Shown here: one piece after another, positions 39,452 through 49,109 of the stretch
Layout: each line of letters starts with the position of its first letter
Position numbering within the stretch: position 1 is the first letter of the stretch
Assembly: GCF_002224265.1 (NCBI RefSeq)
Contig: NZ_CP012881.1
Location: 2,170,001 to 2,234,000 of the forward strand
Direction: 5' to 3'
Length of the DNA stretch: 64,000 nt
Source: Vibrio vulnificus NBRC 15645 = ATCC 27562
Lineage (GTDB): Bacteria > Pseudomonadota > Gammaproteobacteria > Enterobacterales > Vibrionaceae
Notes under the pieces: generated by a model
The model's database searches: none
Seen by the model: the letters and a program-made list of their open reading frames with translations, nothing else
What the model was told of the DNA's origin: nothing
Translations under genes and position numbers: made by a program

Positions 39452-39497
39452 CTTTGGTCTATAAAAACTTTAGTCTATAAAAACTTTGGTCCATTAA
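39452..39497. repeat. 16-bp tandem repeat, about 2.8 copies
   Basis: CTTTGGTCTATAAAAA, CTTTAGTCTATAAAAA and CTTTGGTCCATTAA follow one another. The last copy includes the stop codon of the gene on the minus strand. Confidence 0.8.
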
Positions 39498-40105
39498 GAC
39501 GGTTCTTTATGACTGAGCAGCAAGTTTTCGACTTTAGTTTGCGGTTTTTTACGTAAAATCAGAATAAACAGCATACCACTGACAAAACTCATCAAAATCA
39601 TCAAAAACATATAACGGTCAATTTTGCGGTAGTGATGGTCAGAAAATGCCGTGACTTTACCGGTTTCAAACGTGATCCGAATGAAACCCACAATGCTGTT
39701 ATCGGCAAAAACGGGTTCAACGAGCTGTTGGCGCCCAATGCCTGCAGTGGCAAGAGGGGTGTCTAACCCCAGGACTTCTCTCGCAGTGAGTGCTTTGTCA
39801 CTGGACGCTAAACGCACACCTTCTGAATCATAAACTGTCGCATCAAAAACCAAACGTTCTTTGGCCAGTTGATTCGTTAGTTTGAGCAGCTTCTCTTGGT
39901 CTTTTTGCACAATCATTTCGCTGGCAGATAACGCCGCTTGAGAGCTGAGCACTTTGGTTAAGGTTTCCAACTGCTGTGCTTGAATTTTTTCGTTACCTTT
40001 ACTGATCACCACACTGTTTTTAATGGTGACAAAAAACATGACACCTAGCAGCAGTAAAGCGATGACTCTTAGGGCATTTCGCAGTGAAAACAGAGACTCT
40101 TTCAT
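39494..40105 (-). CDS. ytjB: membrane protein YtjB/Smp (AhpA family)
   Basis: A 203-residue protein with membrane helices at about 12-33 and 163-184 flanking a periplasmic domain, the layout of the SMP_2 family, also annotated as hemolysin regulator AhpA. Divergent from serB with a 106-bp gap, as in E. coli. Molecular role unknown. Its C-terminal codons lie within a small tandem repeat. Confidence 0.85.
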   Translation of the reverse strand: MKESLFSLRNALRVIALLLLGVMFFVTIKNSVVISKGNEKIQAQQLETLTKVLSSQAALSASEMIVQKDQEKLLKLTNQLAKERLVFDATVYDSEGVRLASSDKALTAREVLGLDTPLATAGIGRQQLVEPVFADNSIVGFIRITFETGKVTAFSDHHYRKIDRYMFLMILMSFVSGMLFILILRKKPQTKVENLLLSHKEPS

Positions 40106-40211
40106 ATCGCGACATGAACTCTTTTAATATCTGAATAAATACAAGTTTGGGGCTTGCCTTTTTAAATTGCAATAGGGTAACGTTTGTGAAGGTTCATAAA
40201 GGATTAATACC

Positions 40212-41192
40212 ATGGAAGCGTTAAAAACCTTGCCATTTAGAAGGCACACACAACTGTTAACTCGTTTGCCAGAAACTCGTTTTGCCACGCAATGGGACAA
40301 AAGTAAAGCTAACTGGATTGTTTATGCCGAGTATTTAGCGCCCGGACACTTTGAGGATATCGATTTTTTTACGGGGGGCTATAACCCGGTTATTGATACT
40401 TGGAAAGTTGGCTATTACGAAGTGGCGCTCATGGCAGGAGAACTGACTCCAGAGCATGAAAAGATTCTTCAAGCGCTCCAACTTGATTACGCTTGCTTGA
40501 CCGATGTGCCCGACCTCTCTAAACCTGGGCTAATTGTGTTAGACATGGATTCCACAGCAATACAAATCGAGTGTATTGATGAGATCGCCAAACTGGCGGG
40601 CGTCGGTGAAGAGGTGGCCGAAGTGACAGAACGCGCGATGCAAGGTGAGCTCGATTTTGAGCAGAGTCTGCGTCAGCGAGTCGGCAAATTAACAGGCGCG
40701 GACGAGTCCATTCTCGACAGTGTTCGTCAGACACTGCCTTTTATGCCGGATTTGGTGGCATTAATTCACACCTTAAAAGGCTTTGGTTGGAAAACCGCCA
40801 TTGCGTCAGGTGGCTTTACCTATTTCTCAGACTATTTGAAAGAAACATTACAACTGGATCATGCACAATCGAATCAGTTGGAAATTGTGCAAGGTAAGCT
40901 GACTGGAAACGTCTTGGGTGAAGTGGTCTCTGCGCAAACTAAAGCGGATATTTTAATCGAGTTGGCGGAGCAGTTTGAGGTGGAGATGCACAACACCATT
41001 GCTGTCGGTGATGGGGCGAATGACTTGGTGATGATGAATGCGGCCGGGCTGGGTATCGCATATCACGCAAAACCGAAAGTCGAGCAGCAAGCACAAACGG
41101 CAGTGCGTTTTGCCGGGCTTGGCGGAATTTTGTGTATTCTTTCCGGTATTCTCGCCAAGCAACAAAAAATCAGTTGGCAAAGCAAACCGTAA
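40212..41192 (+). CDS. serB: phosphoserine phosphatase
   Basis: Last step of serine synthesis. It has 326 residues: an N-terminal ACT-like region (to about 105) and a HAD domain with the nucleophile motif LDMDSTAIQIE, a GGFTYFS segment and GDGANDLVM. Standard family length and position next to ytjB and radA. Confidence 0.97.
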   Translation: MEALKTLPFRRHTQLLTRLPETRFATQWDKSKANWIVYAEYLAPGHFEDIDFFTGGYNPVIDTWKVGYYEVALMAGELTPEHEKILQALQLDYACLTDVPDLSKPGLIVLDMDSTAIQIECIDEIAKLAGVGEEVAEVTERAMQGELDFEQSLRQRVGKLTGADESILDSVRQTLPFMPDLVALIHTLKGFGWKTAIASGGFTYFSDYLKETLQLDHAQSNQLEIVQGKLTGNVLGEVVSAQTKADILIELAEQFEVEMHNTIAVGDGANDLVMMNAAGLGIAYHAKPKVEQQAQTAVRFAGLGGILCILSGILAKQQKISWQSKP

Positions 41193-41214
41193 CTGAAGAG
41201 TGTTAAACACAAAC

Positions 41215-41240
41215 ATGGGCAGAATCGTTCTGCCCATAAT
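41215..41240. terminator. hairpin between converging serB and PilZ gene
   Basis: ATGGGCAGAA and TTCTGCCCAT form a 10-bp stem with TCG loop. The T-runs are poor, so termination may be partial. Confidence 0.6.
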
Positions 41241-41284
41241 TATCTCTAAAGAAAAACTATCTCAAAGCAGCGCCACTGAGTCGC

Positions 41285-43633
41285 TTAATTTGTCAGTTCA
41301 AGTCGTACTAAAATCTCTTCTGTCACTTCCTCTATTTCACAATAGCCAACCAATGTTGCCAGTTCCTTTTCCAGTTTGCTGGCCTGATGCATGCTGAGTT
41401 GAGAAAGTTCATTCAGATCTTTTTGTAACAGGGAAGTCATCGGGCTGAAAATCGGTGAGGTGGACAGCCTCAGCACATAAAACTCGCCCGACATCTGTGC
41501 TTTTTTAATGAATAGGATGCGTTCCTTGACGCTGTCAAACTCATTCGTCAGCTTTGTTTGTACGGCTTTGATTTTGTCGCCAAATTTTGCCACTGCAATG
41601 TAAATGTCGTGGTGGTGTGGCTCTGCCCCTTCAATACGTTTCGTCGGATTGGCGATTAAGGTATTTGAACGGCCTTTATAGATGGGTTCTAAAGAAAAAT
41701 TCTCTTTGTGCCCTAGCTTTGCCAATACCATTAAGTGCTTTTCCAGTGGGAAGTTAACACCGATGGCTTTAGTTCTGTAGCCTGATGGCATCTTACTGAT
41801 GAACACTGGCGTACTAACCATTTTGGACAGCAAAATGCCGTGCAACGATTCGAGCAGCTCATTACTTGGTAGGATCTCATTCTGTGGTTTGAGCTTATCT
41901 TGGTTGTGTTCGATGATGCTATTAAAAAACGCAATGGTTTTCATCGTTTGGCTGTTTTCATCAATCACCAGTTGCACTTGCTTGTTGTCTGGGCTGACGC
42001 GAACCACACGATAAGGAATTTTGTCCAATGGCAGCTTTTTATCGTAGAGCTGCAATTCATGTAGGTTGATCTCGACCTCTTCAGACGATACCAACTCAAG
42101 TGGCGCGTCCAAGGTGAGACTCAACCCTCGCTTGGAGAGGTCGATCGTCTTACCTCTCATCGCCAAACCGTCTGCTTTGGTCAGCGTAAGCGGAGATTGA
42201 AAACGATAGCGAGGCTCTTTTCTACGAGATTGGGCATCAAAGAAAATCCCTTTTGGGGAGCCGATGATTTTCCGCGTATGACGAAAAGCATTTAAGGTGC
42301 TCGATGGCAGTCGAGGTTTTTCGGTAAAGAGATAGTCTGCGCCATTCGAGTTGTCCGCAATTTCTTGCAAAATCCCACAATGCGTTAACCCTGAAGAGGC
42401 TTCGGCTAACTCTTGCGAGAAACTGCCGAGTTGTTGGCGTTCGTTTTCACTGAGTTCAAAAATGGAAATACGGAACGCCCGCCAACTGGCGCGTTTTGCG
42501 CCAAGATGCCAAAACAGCTGTCTTTGTTCTCGTGTGGCCTCGGGCATGAGCATGGAGTAGAAAAAGTTTTTCCCTTCATGTTCGTGAGTAAACGCATAAA
42601 TCACATTACTGGCACCTTTGAGCCCCGGCCGCATAAGCATCGACATTCGCTGTGAGTTAAACAGTGAACCAAAGACCTGTTGATTACGCTCATCATGCCA
42701 GTATTGCCAAATTGGCATATTGTTTGGCGTAAGCATGGCGAGCTTGAGCTCATCGCCTTGGAAAAACAGCGGTAAGTTGCAAGTGTGTTTTAGATAGATA
42801 TGTTCGTAGCCACGCGTTCTTGCTCGAATGATTTTATCTTGGTTATCGTGTCGGGCGCGTTTCGCTGAGCTATTTAAAGATTCATCGATCACTCTTGAGA
42901 CAACATTGGTGTCTGTCAGGCGTAGGCAGCGAAGAAACTTAACTGCATCGTTTTCGTATGAGTCTTCAACGGCCAAAACTCGGTACTCGATCGGCTTGTT
43001 GATATGAGAAATTTCTGAGGTTTTGGCCAGCTCACTAAAGGTAATTTGAATCACTTCGCCAAGGCTGTAGTTAAATGCACTCGGTACTTTGAACTTCGCA
43101 CCAGAAGCAGAAAGATCAACGCTGACGCCGTGGAGCAATTGCCCCTTTGATAACGTAATGTCGACTTGAGAGTGCACTCTGAGCCGCTTTTCTTGGCGTT
43201 TGAGATCGTAGCCCAGATGGACCGCCTCGGCCTCAAATGGACTGCTGGCATCACTCAGCCCTTGGCTGCTGGCCGGTTGACCGCTTTTGCCTAAGGCACG
43301 GAAACTGTTGCGTGTGTTAATTAACGCTTCCCAAACGCCTTCGGTATAGCCACCAAATTTGCGCGTGTTTTTGTAGTAAGCATTAAAGGCGACATCATCA
43401 AACCAATGTTTGATACCGTCAATTTCGTATTCCCGACAATCGCCCTGGACTCGGCCACGCAAGTCTACGCTCTTTTTGCAAGGCGCCATGACACGATTTA
43501 ATTCCATTTTTACCAGTAACTTAGCGGAAGGAGGGTAGCCTTCGGTCAATTGACCAAGGACAAAATCAAAGTCTTCCGCGTGATAAACCGGGATAAGCCT
43601 TTCTGCGATTGAGAGAATTTCAGCTTGTTCCAT
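41285..43633 (-). CDS. plzC: double PilZ-domain protein (PlzC-like cyclic-di-GMP receptor)
   Basis: A 782-residue protein with two PilZ modules: the first has RQEKR (146-150) and DLSASG (173-178), the second RKEPR and DLSKRG at about 470-505. Both sets match the RxxxR and (D/N)xSxxG c-di-GMP-binding motifs. The rest is not assigned to a domain. V. cholerae PlzC is, as I recall, encoded at the same place between serB and radA; the symbol is given on that basis. It may read out c-di-GMP made by the nearby GGDEF proteins. Divergent from radA. Confidence 0.82.
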   Translation of the reverse strand: MEQAEILSIAERLIPVYHAEDFDFVLGQLTEGYPPSAKLLVKMELNRVMAPCKKSVDLRGRVQGDCREYEIDGIKHWFDDVAFNAYYKNTRKFGGYTEGVWEALINTRNSFRALGKSGQPASSQGLSDASSPFEAEAVHLGYDLKRQEKRLRVHSQVDITLSKGQLLHGVSVDLSASGAKFKVPSAFNYSLGEVIQITFSELAKTSEISHINKPIEYRVLAVEDSYENDAVKFLRCLRLTDTNVVSRVIDESLNSSAKRARHDNQDKIIRARTRGYEHIYLKHTCNLPLFFQGDELKLAMLTPNNMPIWQYWHDERNQQVFGSLFNSQRMSMLMRPGLKGASNVIYAFTHEHEGKNFFYSMLMPEATREQRQLFWHLGAKRASWRAFRISIFELSENERQQLGSFSQELAEASSGLTHCGILQEIADNSNGADYLFTEKPRLPSSTLNAFRHTRKIIGSPKGIFFDAQSRRKEPRYRFQSPLTLTKADGLAMRGKTIDLSKRGLSLTLDAPLELVSSEEVEINLHELQLYDKKLPLDKIPYRVVRVSPDNKQVQLVIDENSQTMKTIAFFNSIIEHNQDKLKPQNEILPSNELLESLHGILLSKMVSTPVFISKMPSGYRTKAIGVNFPLEKHLMVLAKLGHKENFSLEPIYKGRSNTLIANPTKRIEGAEPHHHDIYIAVAKFGDKIKAVQTKLTNEFDSVKERILFIKKAQMSGEFYVLRLSTSPIFSPMTSLLQKDLNELSQLSMHQASKLEKELATLVGYCEIEEVTEEILVRLELTN

Positions 43634-43767
43634 TTTTTCTGTTAAAGTAGCTGCTTATTAAAAGAGTATCGGCAAAGTGTTAATAAACTTAAGTATAACA
43701 GCACATTGCTTGAGGTTTAACGGATCAGTGGTCTAACTAGGTCACAAGCTTGAGAATTTGAGGCAGC

Positions 43768-45147
43768 ATGTCGAAAGCAAAACGCGCTTATGTATGTAAT
43801 GACTGTGGAGCGGATTTTCCGCGTTGGCAAGGGCAATGTAATGCCTGTGGCTCATGGAATACCATTACCGAAGTGAGATTGGCCGCATCGCCAAGTGTTG
43901 CGAGAAACGAGCGTTTATCTGGATATGCGGGCTCGGCAACAGAATCAAAGGTTCAGGTGCTGTCTGAGATTGATTTGCAAGAAGTTCCCCGCTTTTCCAG
44001 TGGCTTCAAAGAGCTTGATCGCGTCTTGGGGGGCGGCATTGTCCCCGGAGCGGCGATCTTGATTGGTGGTAACCCTGGTGCGGGTAAATCGACGCTGTTG
44101 TTGCAAACCATGTGTCAGCTTTCCGCCAACATGAACGCACTCTATGTCACAGGGGAAGAGTCGTTACAACAAGTTGCAATGCGTGCTTCTCGACTGGGTC
44201 TACCGAAAGAACATCTTAAAATGCTGTCAGAAACCAATGTCGATAAAATTTGCCAAGTGGCTGAGCAAATTCAACCTAAGATCATGGTTATTGACTCGAT
44301 TCAGGTGATGCATGTCTCTGATGTTCAATCTTCTCCGGGCAGTGTGGCGCAAGTACGTGAGTCTGCCACCGCGCTCACTCGTTACGCGAAGCAAAACAAT
44401 GTGGCGGTATTTATTGTTGGCCACGTGACGAAAGATGGCACTTTGGCGGGGCCGAAAGTGTTGGAGCACATTATTGACTGTTCTGTGCTGCTGGATGGTG
44501 ACGCGGATAGCCGTTTTCGTACCCTTCGCAGCCATAAAAACCGTTTTGGCGCCGTGAACGAGCTTGGGGTGTTTGCCATGACAGGGCAGGGATTGCGTGA
44601 GGTGAGTAACCCTTCGGCAATTTTCTTGTCTCGTGGCGAAGAAGAAACGTCAGGCAGTTCTGTTATGGTGATTTGGGAAGGCACCCGACCTTTGTTAGTG
44701 GAGATCCAAGCGCTGGTCGATTACTCACAACTCGCCAACCCGAGACGCGTTGCTGTGGGCCTTGAGCAAAACCGTTTGTCACTCCTGTTGGCGGTGCTGC
44801 ATAAGCATGGGGGGTTACAAATGGCGGACCAAGACGTGTTTGTCAACGTTGTTGGTGGCGTGAAAGTAACGGAAACCAGTGCGGATCTGGCGCTTATTAT
44901 GGCGCTACTGTCCAGTTTTAGAGATAGAGCCTTACCAAAAGATGTGGTGATATTTGGTGAAGTGGGCTTGGCTGGCGAAATTCGCCCTGTCCCCAGTGGC
45001 CAAGAGCGTTTAAACGAAGCTTTCAAGCATGGCTTTAAGAAAGCCATCGTGCCGTTGGCGAATATGCCCAAAGGTGGGATCCCCGGAATGCAGATCCATG
45101 GGGTTAAAAAATTAGCCGATGCTATATCAGCCTTCGATGAATTATGA
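43768..45147 (+). CDS. radA: DNA repair protein RadA
   Basis: RecA-like helicase involved in recombination intermediates and branch migration. It has 459 residues: an N-terminal C4 zinc finger (two C-x2-C pairs at about 9-28), Walker A GGNPGAGKST, the KNRFG motif and a C-terminal Lon-protease-like domain. Same strand as the downstream GGDEF operon but 90 bp apart. Confidence 0.97.
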   Translation: MSKAKRAYVCNDCGADFPRWQGQCNACGSWNTITEVRLAASPSVARNERLSGYAGSATESKVQVLSEIDLQEVPRFSSGFKELDRVLGGGIVPGAAILIGGNPGAGKSTLLLQTMCQLSANMNALYVTGEESLQQVAMRASRLGLPKEHLKMLSETNVDKICQVAEQIQPKIMVIDSIQVMHVSDVQSSPGSVAQVRESATALTRYAKQNNVAVFIVGHVTKDGTLAGPKVLEHIIDCSVLLDGDADSRFRTLRSHKNRFGAVNELGVFAMTGQGLREVSNPSAIFLSRGEEETSGSSVMVIWEGTRPLLVEIQALVDYSQLANPRRVAVGLEQNRLSLLLAVLHKHGGLQMADQDVFVNVVGGVKVTETSADLALIMALLSSFRDRALPKDVVIFGEVGLAGEIRPVPSGQERLNEAFKHGFKKAIVPLANMPKGGIPGMQIHGVKKLADAISAFDEL

Positions 45148-45237
45148 TTTTTGTGAATTGAAGCATGAATTGCGTTGCTTTCTTTGTCGTGTGAAATTAG
45201 TCAGTTCTATTGAGATATTGCATAATGTATTTGGAGA

Positions 45238-46860
45238 ATGACGTTTTTATGGATAGAAATGTTACTAAGATATCTTGGACTGTTTTTTTGTTTGTGCTTT
45301 TCAACTGTTTCGGCTGCAAAGGAGATGGCTGCCGTCGAGTTGCAGGCTATCCAGTGGTTTCAAGGGCCGCTTAATACCAGCCAGCCTACACCACTTTGGG
45401 TATCGCAATCATTGACACCTGTTGAGGCTTTCAGCCTAACAGGGGGCGATCATGTCAGCTTACTTAACTTTGATGTCAACAAGCTGGGCTTGTATGTCAT
45501 TGATTTCAGAAATTCCACGTTAATCGGTCGCTACCAACATTATCTTTATGATGCCAATAACCAGTTGGTGGCGTCTTCTCGAGGTGGGATTGACTCTGTT
45601 GAATCGGCCCATTTCTTTTTGCGTCATGGGCAGGAAGTTGAATTGGCGCCCGGTCGATACTCTCTTGTCACGGCACAACGTTCACAGTTTAATATCGCGC
45701 CGCCCACCACTTTTGTCATGGAAAAGAGCCTTTATCTCGAGGATATTCGTATTGGGAATGCGATTACTCTCACTGGCATAGGCATCCTCCTTTCGCTGTT
45801 TTTCTATTATCTGGTTTTGTCGATTGCGCGCAAAAACTTGGTCGATTTTAGCTATGCGATGTTTATTCTCGGCAATTTATTGTTTAACAGCACTTCGTTA
45901 TTGGTTGCTCATCATCTATTAGGTATTCAGTGGTTTGGTGGGGCTAGCTGGCCAATCTTATGTTCAAACATGGCTTACCTGGTGTTTGTCATGCAGTTGC
46001 TAGAGGTGAAATCGAAAGAAACGCCAGTGGTTTACTACGTTGGTTGTGGGTTGCTCGTTCTGTTTGCGATGTTCTTTAGTGCCTCTTTCTTCTTACCGAA
46101 TTGGCAAAATGAATTTAATCGCCACGCCGTTGGTTTGTTTATTTTCTTCGGCATGTTTGCCGGTATTCGCATGATTTTCAAAGGGAGCAAAGTTGCTCGT
46201 TGGTATGTATTGGCTAACTTAGGCTTCTTTGTCTTGGCGGCGGTTGCTATTTCCCAAGAGCAGATTGCTGGATTACAAACCATTTATATGTCTCACATCG
46301 GCCTTATTGCGGTTGTGGTTGAGGTGATGTTGCTCTCCTGCGTGGTTGCGTATCAAATGACCCGAGTGGAAGAGGAGCGCAATGCCGCGCTTGCTCATGC
46401 TCAACAAATGCTAGAGCTGGCAAGTACCGACACGCTGACCGGGCTACCTAATCGATATGCTTTAGAAAATCGACTGCCTAAAACCAACAAAAATGAAGCG
46501 TTTATCTATCTCGACTTAGATGGCTTGAAAATCTGTAACGATCAGTACGGTCATGACATGGGGGACAAGCTGTTGCTGGTCTTCAGCGAGAAAATGAGAA
46601 AAATGCTTCCTCCTAGCTGCGAGTTATTTAGGATCTCTGGCGATGAATTTGGCGTTATTTTACCGAATTCTCAGTTACAAGAGCTGGTCGATATGGTTCA
46701 TTTTATTGATAAACAACTTCGGGAAGAGGTAGCGCTGTTTGTTGGTGTGAGCTTTGGCGTGGCCTATTTTAAAGATCATAAGAACTATCGCAAAACGATA
46801 GAGGAAGCCGATCACAACATGTATTTGTATAAAAGGAATAAACAATCACATGCGACTTAA
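45238..46860 (+). CDS. 7TM-sensor GGDEF protein with SGDEF motif
   Basis: A 540-residue protein: signal peptide (1 to about 26, ending SAA), a periplasmic beta-rich 7TMR-DISMED2-like domain (about 30-165), seven membrane helices (about 175-385, 7TMR-DISM type) and a GGDEF domain. The active-site motif is SGDEF (about 467); the first glycine is replaced, which several active cyclases tolerate, so activity is likely but not sure. No RxxD I-site. TTGGAG precedes ATG. The stop overlaps the next gene by 11 bp, forming an operon with an unknown membrane protein and a HAD phosphatase. Confidence 0.85.
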   Translation: MTFLWIEMLLRYLGLFFCLCFSTVSAAKEMAAVELQAIQWFQGPLNTSQPTPLWVSQSLTPVEAFSLTGGDHVSLLNFDVNKLGLYVIDFRNSTLIGRYQHYLYDANNQLVASSRGGIDSVESAHFFLRHGQEVELAPGRYSLVTAQRSQFNIAPPTTFVMEKSLYLEDIRIGNAITLTGIGILLSLFFYYLVLSIARKNLVDFSYAMFILGNLLFNSTSLLVAHHLLGIQWFGGASWPILCSNMAYLVFVMQLLEVKSKETPVVYYVGCGLLVLFAMFFSASFFLPNWQNEFNRHAVGLFIFFGMFAGIRMIFKGSKVARWYVLANLGFFVLAAVAISQEQIAGLQTIYMSHIGLIAVVVEVMLLSCVVAYQMTRVEEERNAALAHAQQMLELASTDTLTGLPNRYALENRLPKTNKNEAFIYLDLDGLKICNDQYGHDMGDKLLLVFSEKMRKMLPPSCELFRISGDEFGVILPNSQLQELVDMVHFIDKQLREEVALFVGVSFGVAYFKDHKNYRKTIEEADHNMYLYKRNKQSHAT

Positions 46861-48061
46861 ACTGATTTTACCTGTCCTAGCCACGATGTTAGTACCGCTG
46901 GCTGCCGCTTTCTTCAAATATCCCGACACCCATATTCCCCCTGGTTTTCTTGTTTTTCCCCCTCAATTTATCGTTGAAGAACCGAGTTTTAACCTGATTT
47001 ATTTCTTGTTGATGCTCGTTGCTGTTATTTGGGCCTTATTAGTACTGTTTTGGCCAGAGAAGGTTGGATTCAAACGCAACACACAACCGATGCCTTCACC
47101 GACTAGAGCCAATTTGCCATGGTGGTTTTACATCGGGCTTGGTGGAACGGGTTTATGTTGGTGGTTAATGTGGAGCAGAAGTGAGGCGATGTTACCTTGG
47201 GTTTACTATGCTTTCACGCCACTTTGGTGGAGCTTTATTATTCTGTTGGATGGTATCGTCTATCGATTTAATGGCGGCCGTTCACTATGCGCAACCAAAC
47301 CGGGTCTTCTTCTCTTTATGGCTGGCGTGTCGTTTTTTGGTTGGATGTATTTTGAGTATTACGATTATTTTGTATTAGAAAACTGGTACTACCCAAATGC
47401 AGAAAAAACGTCATTGAGCCGAGAGATTATCTTATTACTCTTTTGTTTCTCTTATACCACAGTGACGCCCGCTATTATGCAGTGGTACACCTTACTTTGT
47501 ACCTTTCCTTCCATCAGAAAGCGTTATCGTTTTGGGCCTGTTTGGCATCTCAAGCCGAATTGGCTTATCTATGGTGGGTTGGCGTCGATCTTTCTCATGG
47601 TGTTCTTTCCGAAACTGCTGTTCTGGGCTGTGTGGATTGGTCCGATGGCAGTCATGACCGGGATACTCGAGCGATATGGTATTTGGAATCCCTTCCACGG
47701 CATTTTGACATCGGGTAATTGGACGGCAGCAGCGTTGGTTGGTATGGCTTCATTGATCAATGGCTTCTTCTGGGAAATGTGGAACTTTGGCAGTGCTCAT
47801 CCAGACACGCAGTTGATCACCAATCCGAACTACTGGGTTTATGACATTCCTTTCGTAAACTTAACTTGGCTCCCTCTACCAACAGAAATGCCTTTGTTGG
47901 GGTACATGGGCTATGTGCCTTTTGGCATTCTTGTTTGGCAAGTGCTCATTTGGAGCGGAAAAATTATGGGGATTAATACTGATTTGCGAGAGGTGACTGA
48001 TTGGTATTTGATTTCGGAGCAGAAGGCACAATTTGACACTCCTTGTCGAGCGGAGGTCTAG
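46850..48061 (+). CDS. polytopic membrane protein of unknown function
   Basis: A 403-residue protein very rich in Trp, Phe and Tyr, with about 9-10 predicted membrane segments. Conserved-looking polar motifs inside the membrane region include NGFFWEMWNFGS (about 305) and TEMPLLGYMGYVPFG (about 345), which recall the Glu-containing membrane motifs of lycopene-cyclase-domain proteins; that is only a resemblance. Starts 11 bp inside the GGDEF gene and its stop abuts the HAD gene start (TAGATG). I do not know the function. Confidence 0.75.
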   Translation: MRLKLILPVLATMLVPLAAAFFKYPDTHIPPGFLVFPPQFIVEEPSFNLIYFLLMLVAVIWALLVLFWPEKVGFKRNTQPMPSPTRANLPWWFYIGLGGTGLCWWLMWSRSEAMLPWVYYAFTPLWWSFIILLDGIVYRFNGGRSLCATKPGLLLFMAGVSFFGWMYFEYYDYFVLENWYYPNAEKTSLSREIILLLFCFSYTTVTPAIMQWYTLLCTFPSIRKRYRFGPVWHLKPNWLIYGGLASIFLMVFFPKLLFWAVWIGPMAVMTGILERYGIWNPFHGILTSGNWTAAALVGMASLINGFFWEMWNFGSAHPDTQLITNPNYWVYDIPFVNLTWLPLPTEMPLLGYMGYVPFGILVWQVLIWSGKIMGINTDLREVTDWYLISEQKAQFDTPCRAEV

Positions 48062-48985
48062 ATGAATCCGTTTAATCATGGTTGGACTCCTGACTCTGTT
48101 TGGCCTCGTATTCAGCAACAAGTCGAGAGTTGGTGTGACCCAAGCCTGTCTGATTTTGTTCCTCAAGACAAAAGAGTCGCTGTATTTGATTTGGATGGCA
48201 CGCTTTGGTGCGAAAAACCCGGCATTAATGAACTGGTGTTTTGGCGCTCGGAGTTAACCAATGCTCTGACGCTGCCACAGCATCAACAGCATCACCCCAG
48301 CATCCGATCACTGATAAATAGTGTGCAGCCAGCAAGTCAACATGACAATCCAGTATTATTGGCTGAGCAATATGCCTCTTTATTTCGTCGAGTTTTCTCG
48401 GATATCACCGTCGAAGCCTATCAGCAGAAGGTGAAAACATGGCTCAGTGAGACGCGGCATCCAAGATTCCAAGTGAGCTATCAACAACTCTTTTATACCC
48501 CAATGCTTGCGTTAATGGATTACTTACGGCGGCATAACTTTCGTTGCGTGATTAATTCAGGCAGTACAACAGCGTTTGTTCAAGCTTGGTGTCAGCCTTG
48601 GTTAGCTATTAATGAAGAAGATGTCATCGGTTCCCAAATAGGCTTGTTTGATGAACCGCATCCGTTCGTTATTAATATTGGGCCGGAAAAGGTCAAACAG
48701 TTGAAAGCAAAATTTGCTATCAAACCATTAATGGCATTTGGCAATACGCTGGGGGATGCGGAGCAGCTTCACTATGTATTGGAAGGGAATGATAGAGCGA
48801 TCGCTTGCTGCATTCATCATGATGACCCAAACCGAGAGTATTCATATGCGTTTGACCCCCTATTGAAACTGGAGCTAAAAACGCGTTTACAGCGAGTGGA
48901 GATTGTCTCTATTCGAGACCACTGGTGTGAGATTTTTGCGTTTGAAAATCCAGTAAAAAAAGAGAGAATCCCTTTTGCAATCTAG
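48062..48985 (+). CDS. HAD-family phosphatase
   Basis: A 307-residue HAD hydrolase of the phosphoserine-phosphatase-like type. The nucleophile motif is VFDLDGTLW at about 42, motif II is the INSGST segment and motif III is seen as GNTLGDAEQ. Start abuts the stop of the preceding gene, so the three-gene unit is translationally linked. Substrate unknown; it could act on a lipid or sugar phosphate given the membrane partner. Confidence 0.85.
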   Translation: MNPFNHGWTPDSVWPRIQQQVESWCDPSLSDFVPQDKRVAVFDLDGTLWCEKPGINELVFWRSELTNALTLPQHQQHHPSIRSLINSVQPASQHDNPVLLAEQYASLFRRVFSDITVEAYQQKVKTWLSETRHPRFQVSYQQLFYTPMLALMDYLRRHNFRCVINSGSTTAFVQAWCQPWLAINEEDVIGSQIGLFDEPHPFVINIGPEKVKQLKAKFAIKPLMAFGNTLGDAEQLHYVLEGNDRAIACCIHHDDPNREYSYAFDPLLKLELKTRLQRVEIVSIRDHWCEIFAFENPVKKERIPFAI

Positions 48986-49043
48986 GTCTTGATAGGCTTT
49001 ACTGAGGTGGAAGAAAATTTTTCTCACCTAATTGCTCGCAAGG

Positions 49044-49072
49044 GTATCAGTCTTGACAGATTGTGATATACT
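49044..49072 (+). promoter_or_regulatory. extended -10 promoter of the EF-G paralogue
   Basis: TGATATACT (49064-49072) is an extended -10 (TGn-TATACT) with a weak -35 GTATCA (49044-49049) 17 bp before it. The following CTGCGCGC discriminator is GC-rich, as in growth-rate-controlled promoters. Confidence 0.6.
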
Positions 49073-49109
49073 CTGCGCGCACTTTATACCTTATTAACAG
49101 AGTAAGACA

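Noticed and set aside
49053..49072. TTGACA with TATACT as a standard promoter before the EF-G gene
   Set aside because: The spacing is only 8 bp; the extended -10 explanation fits better.
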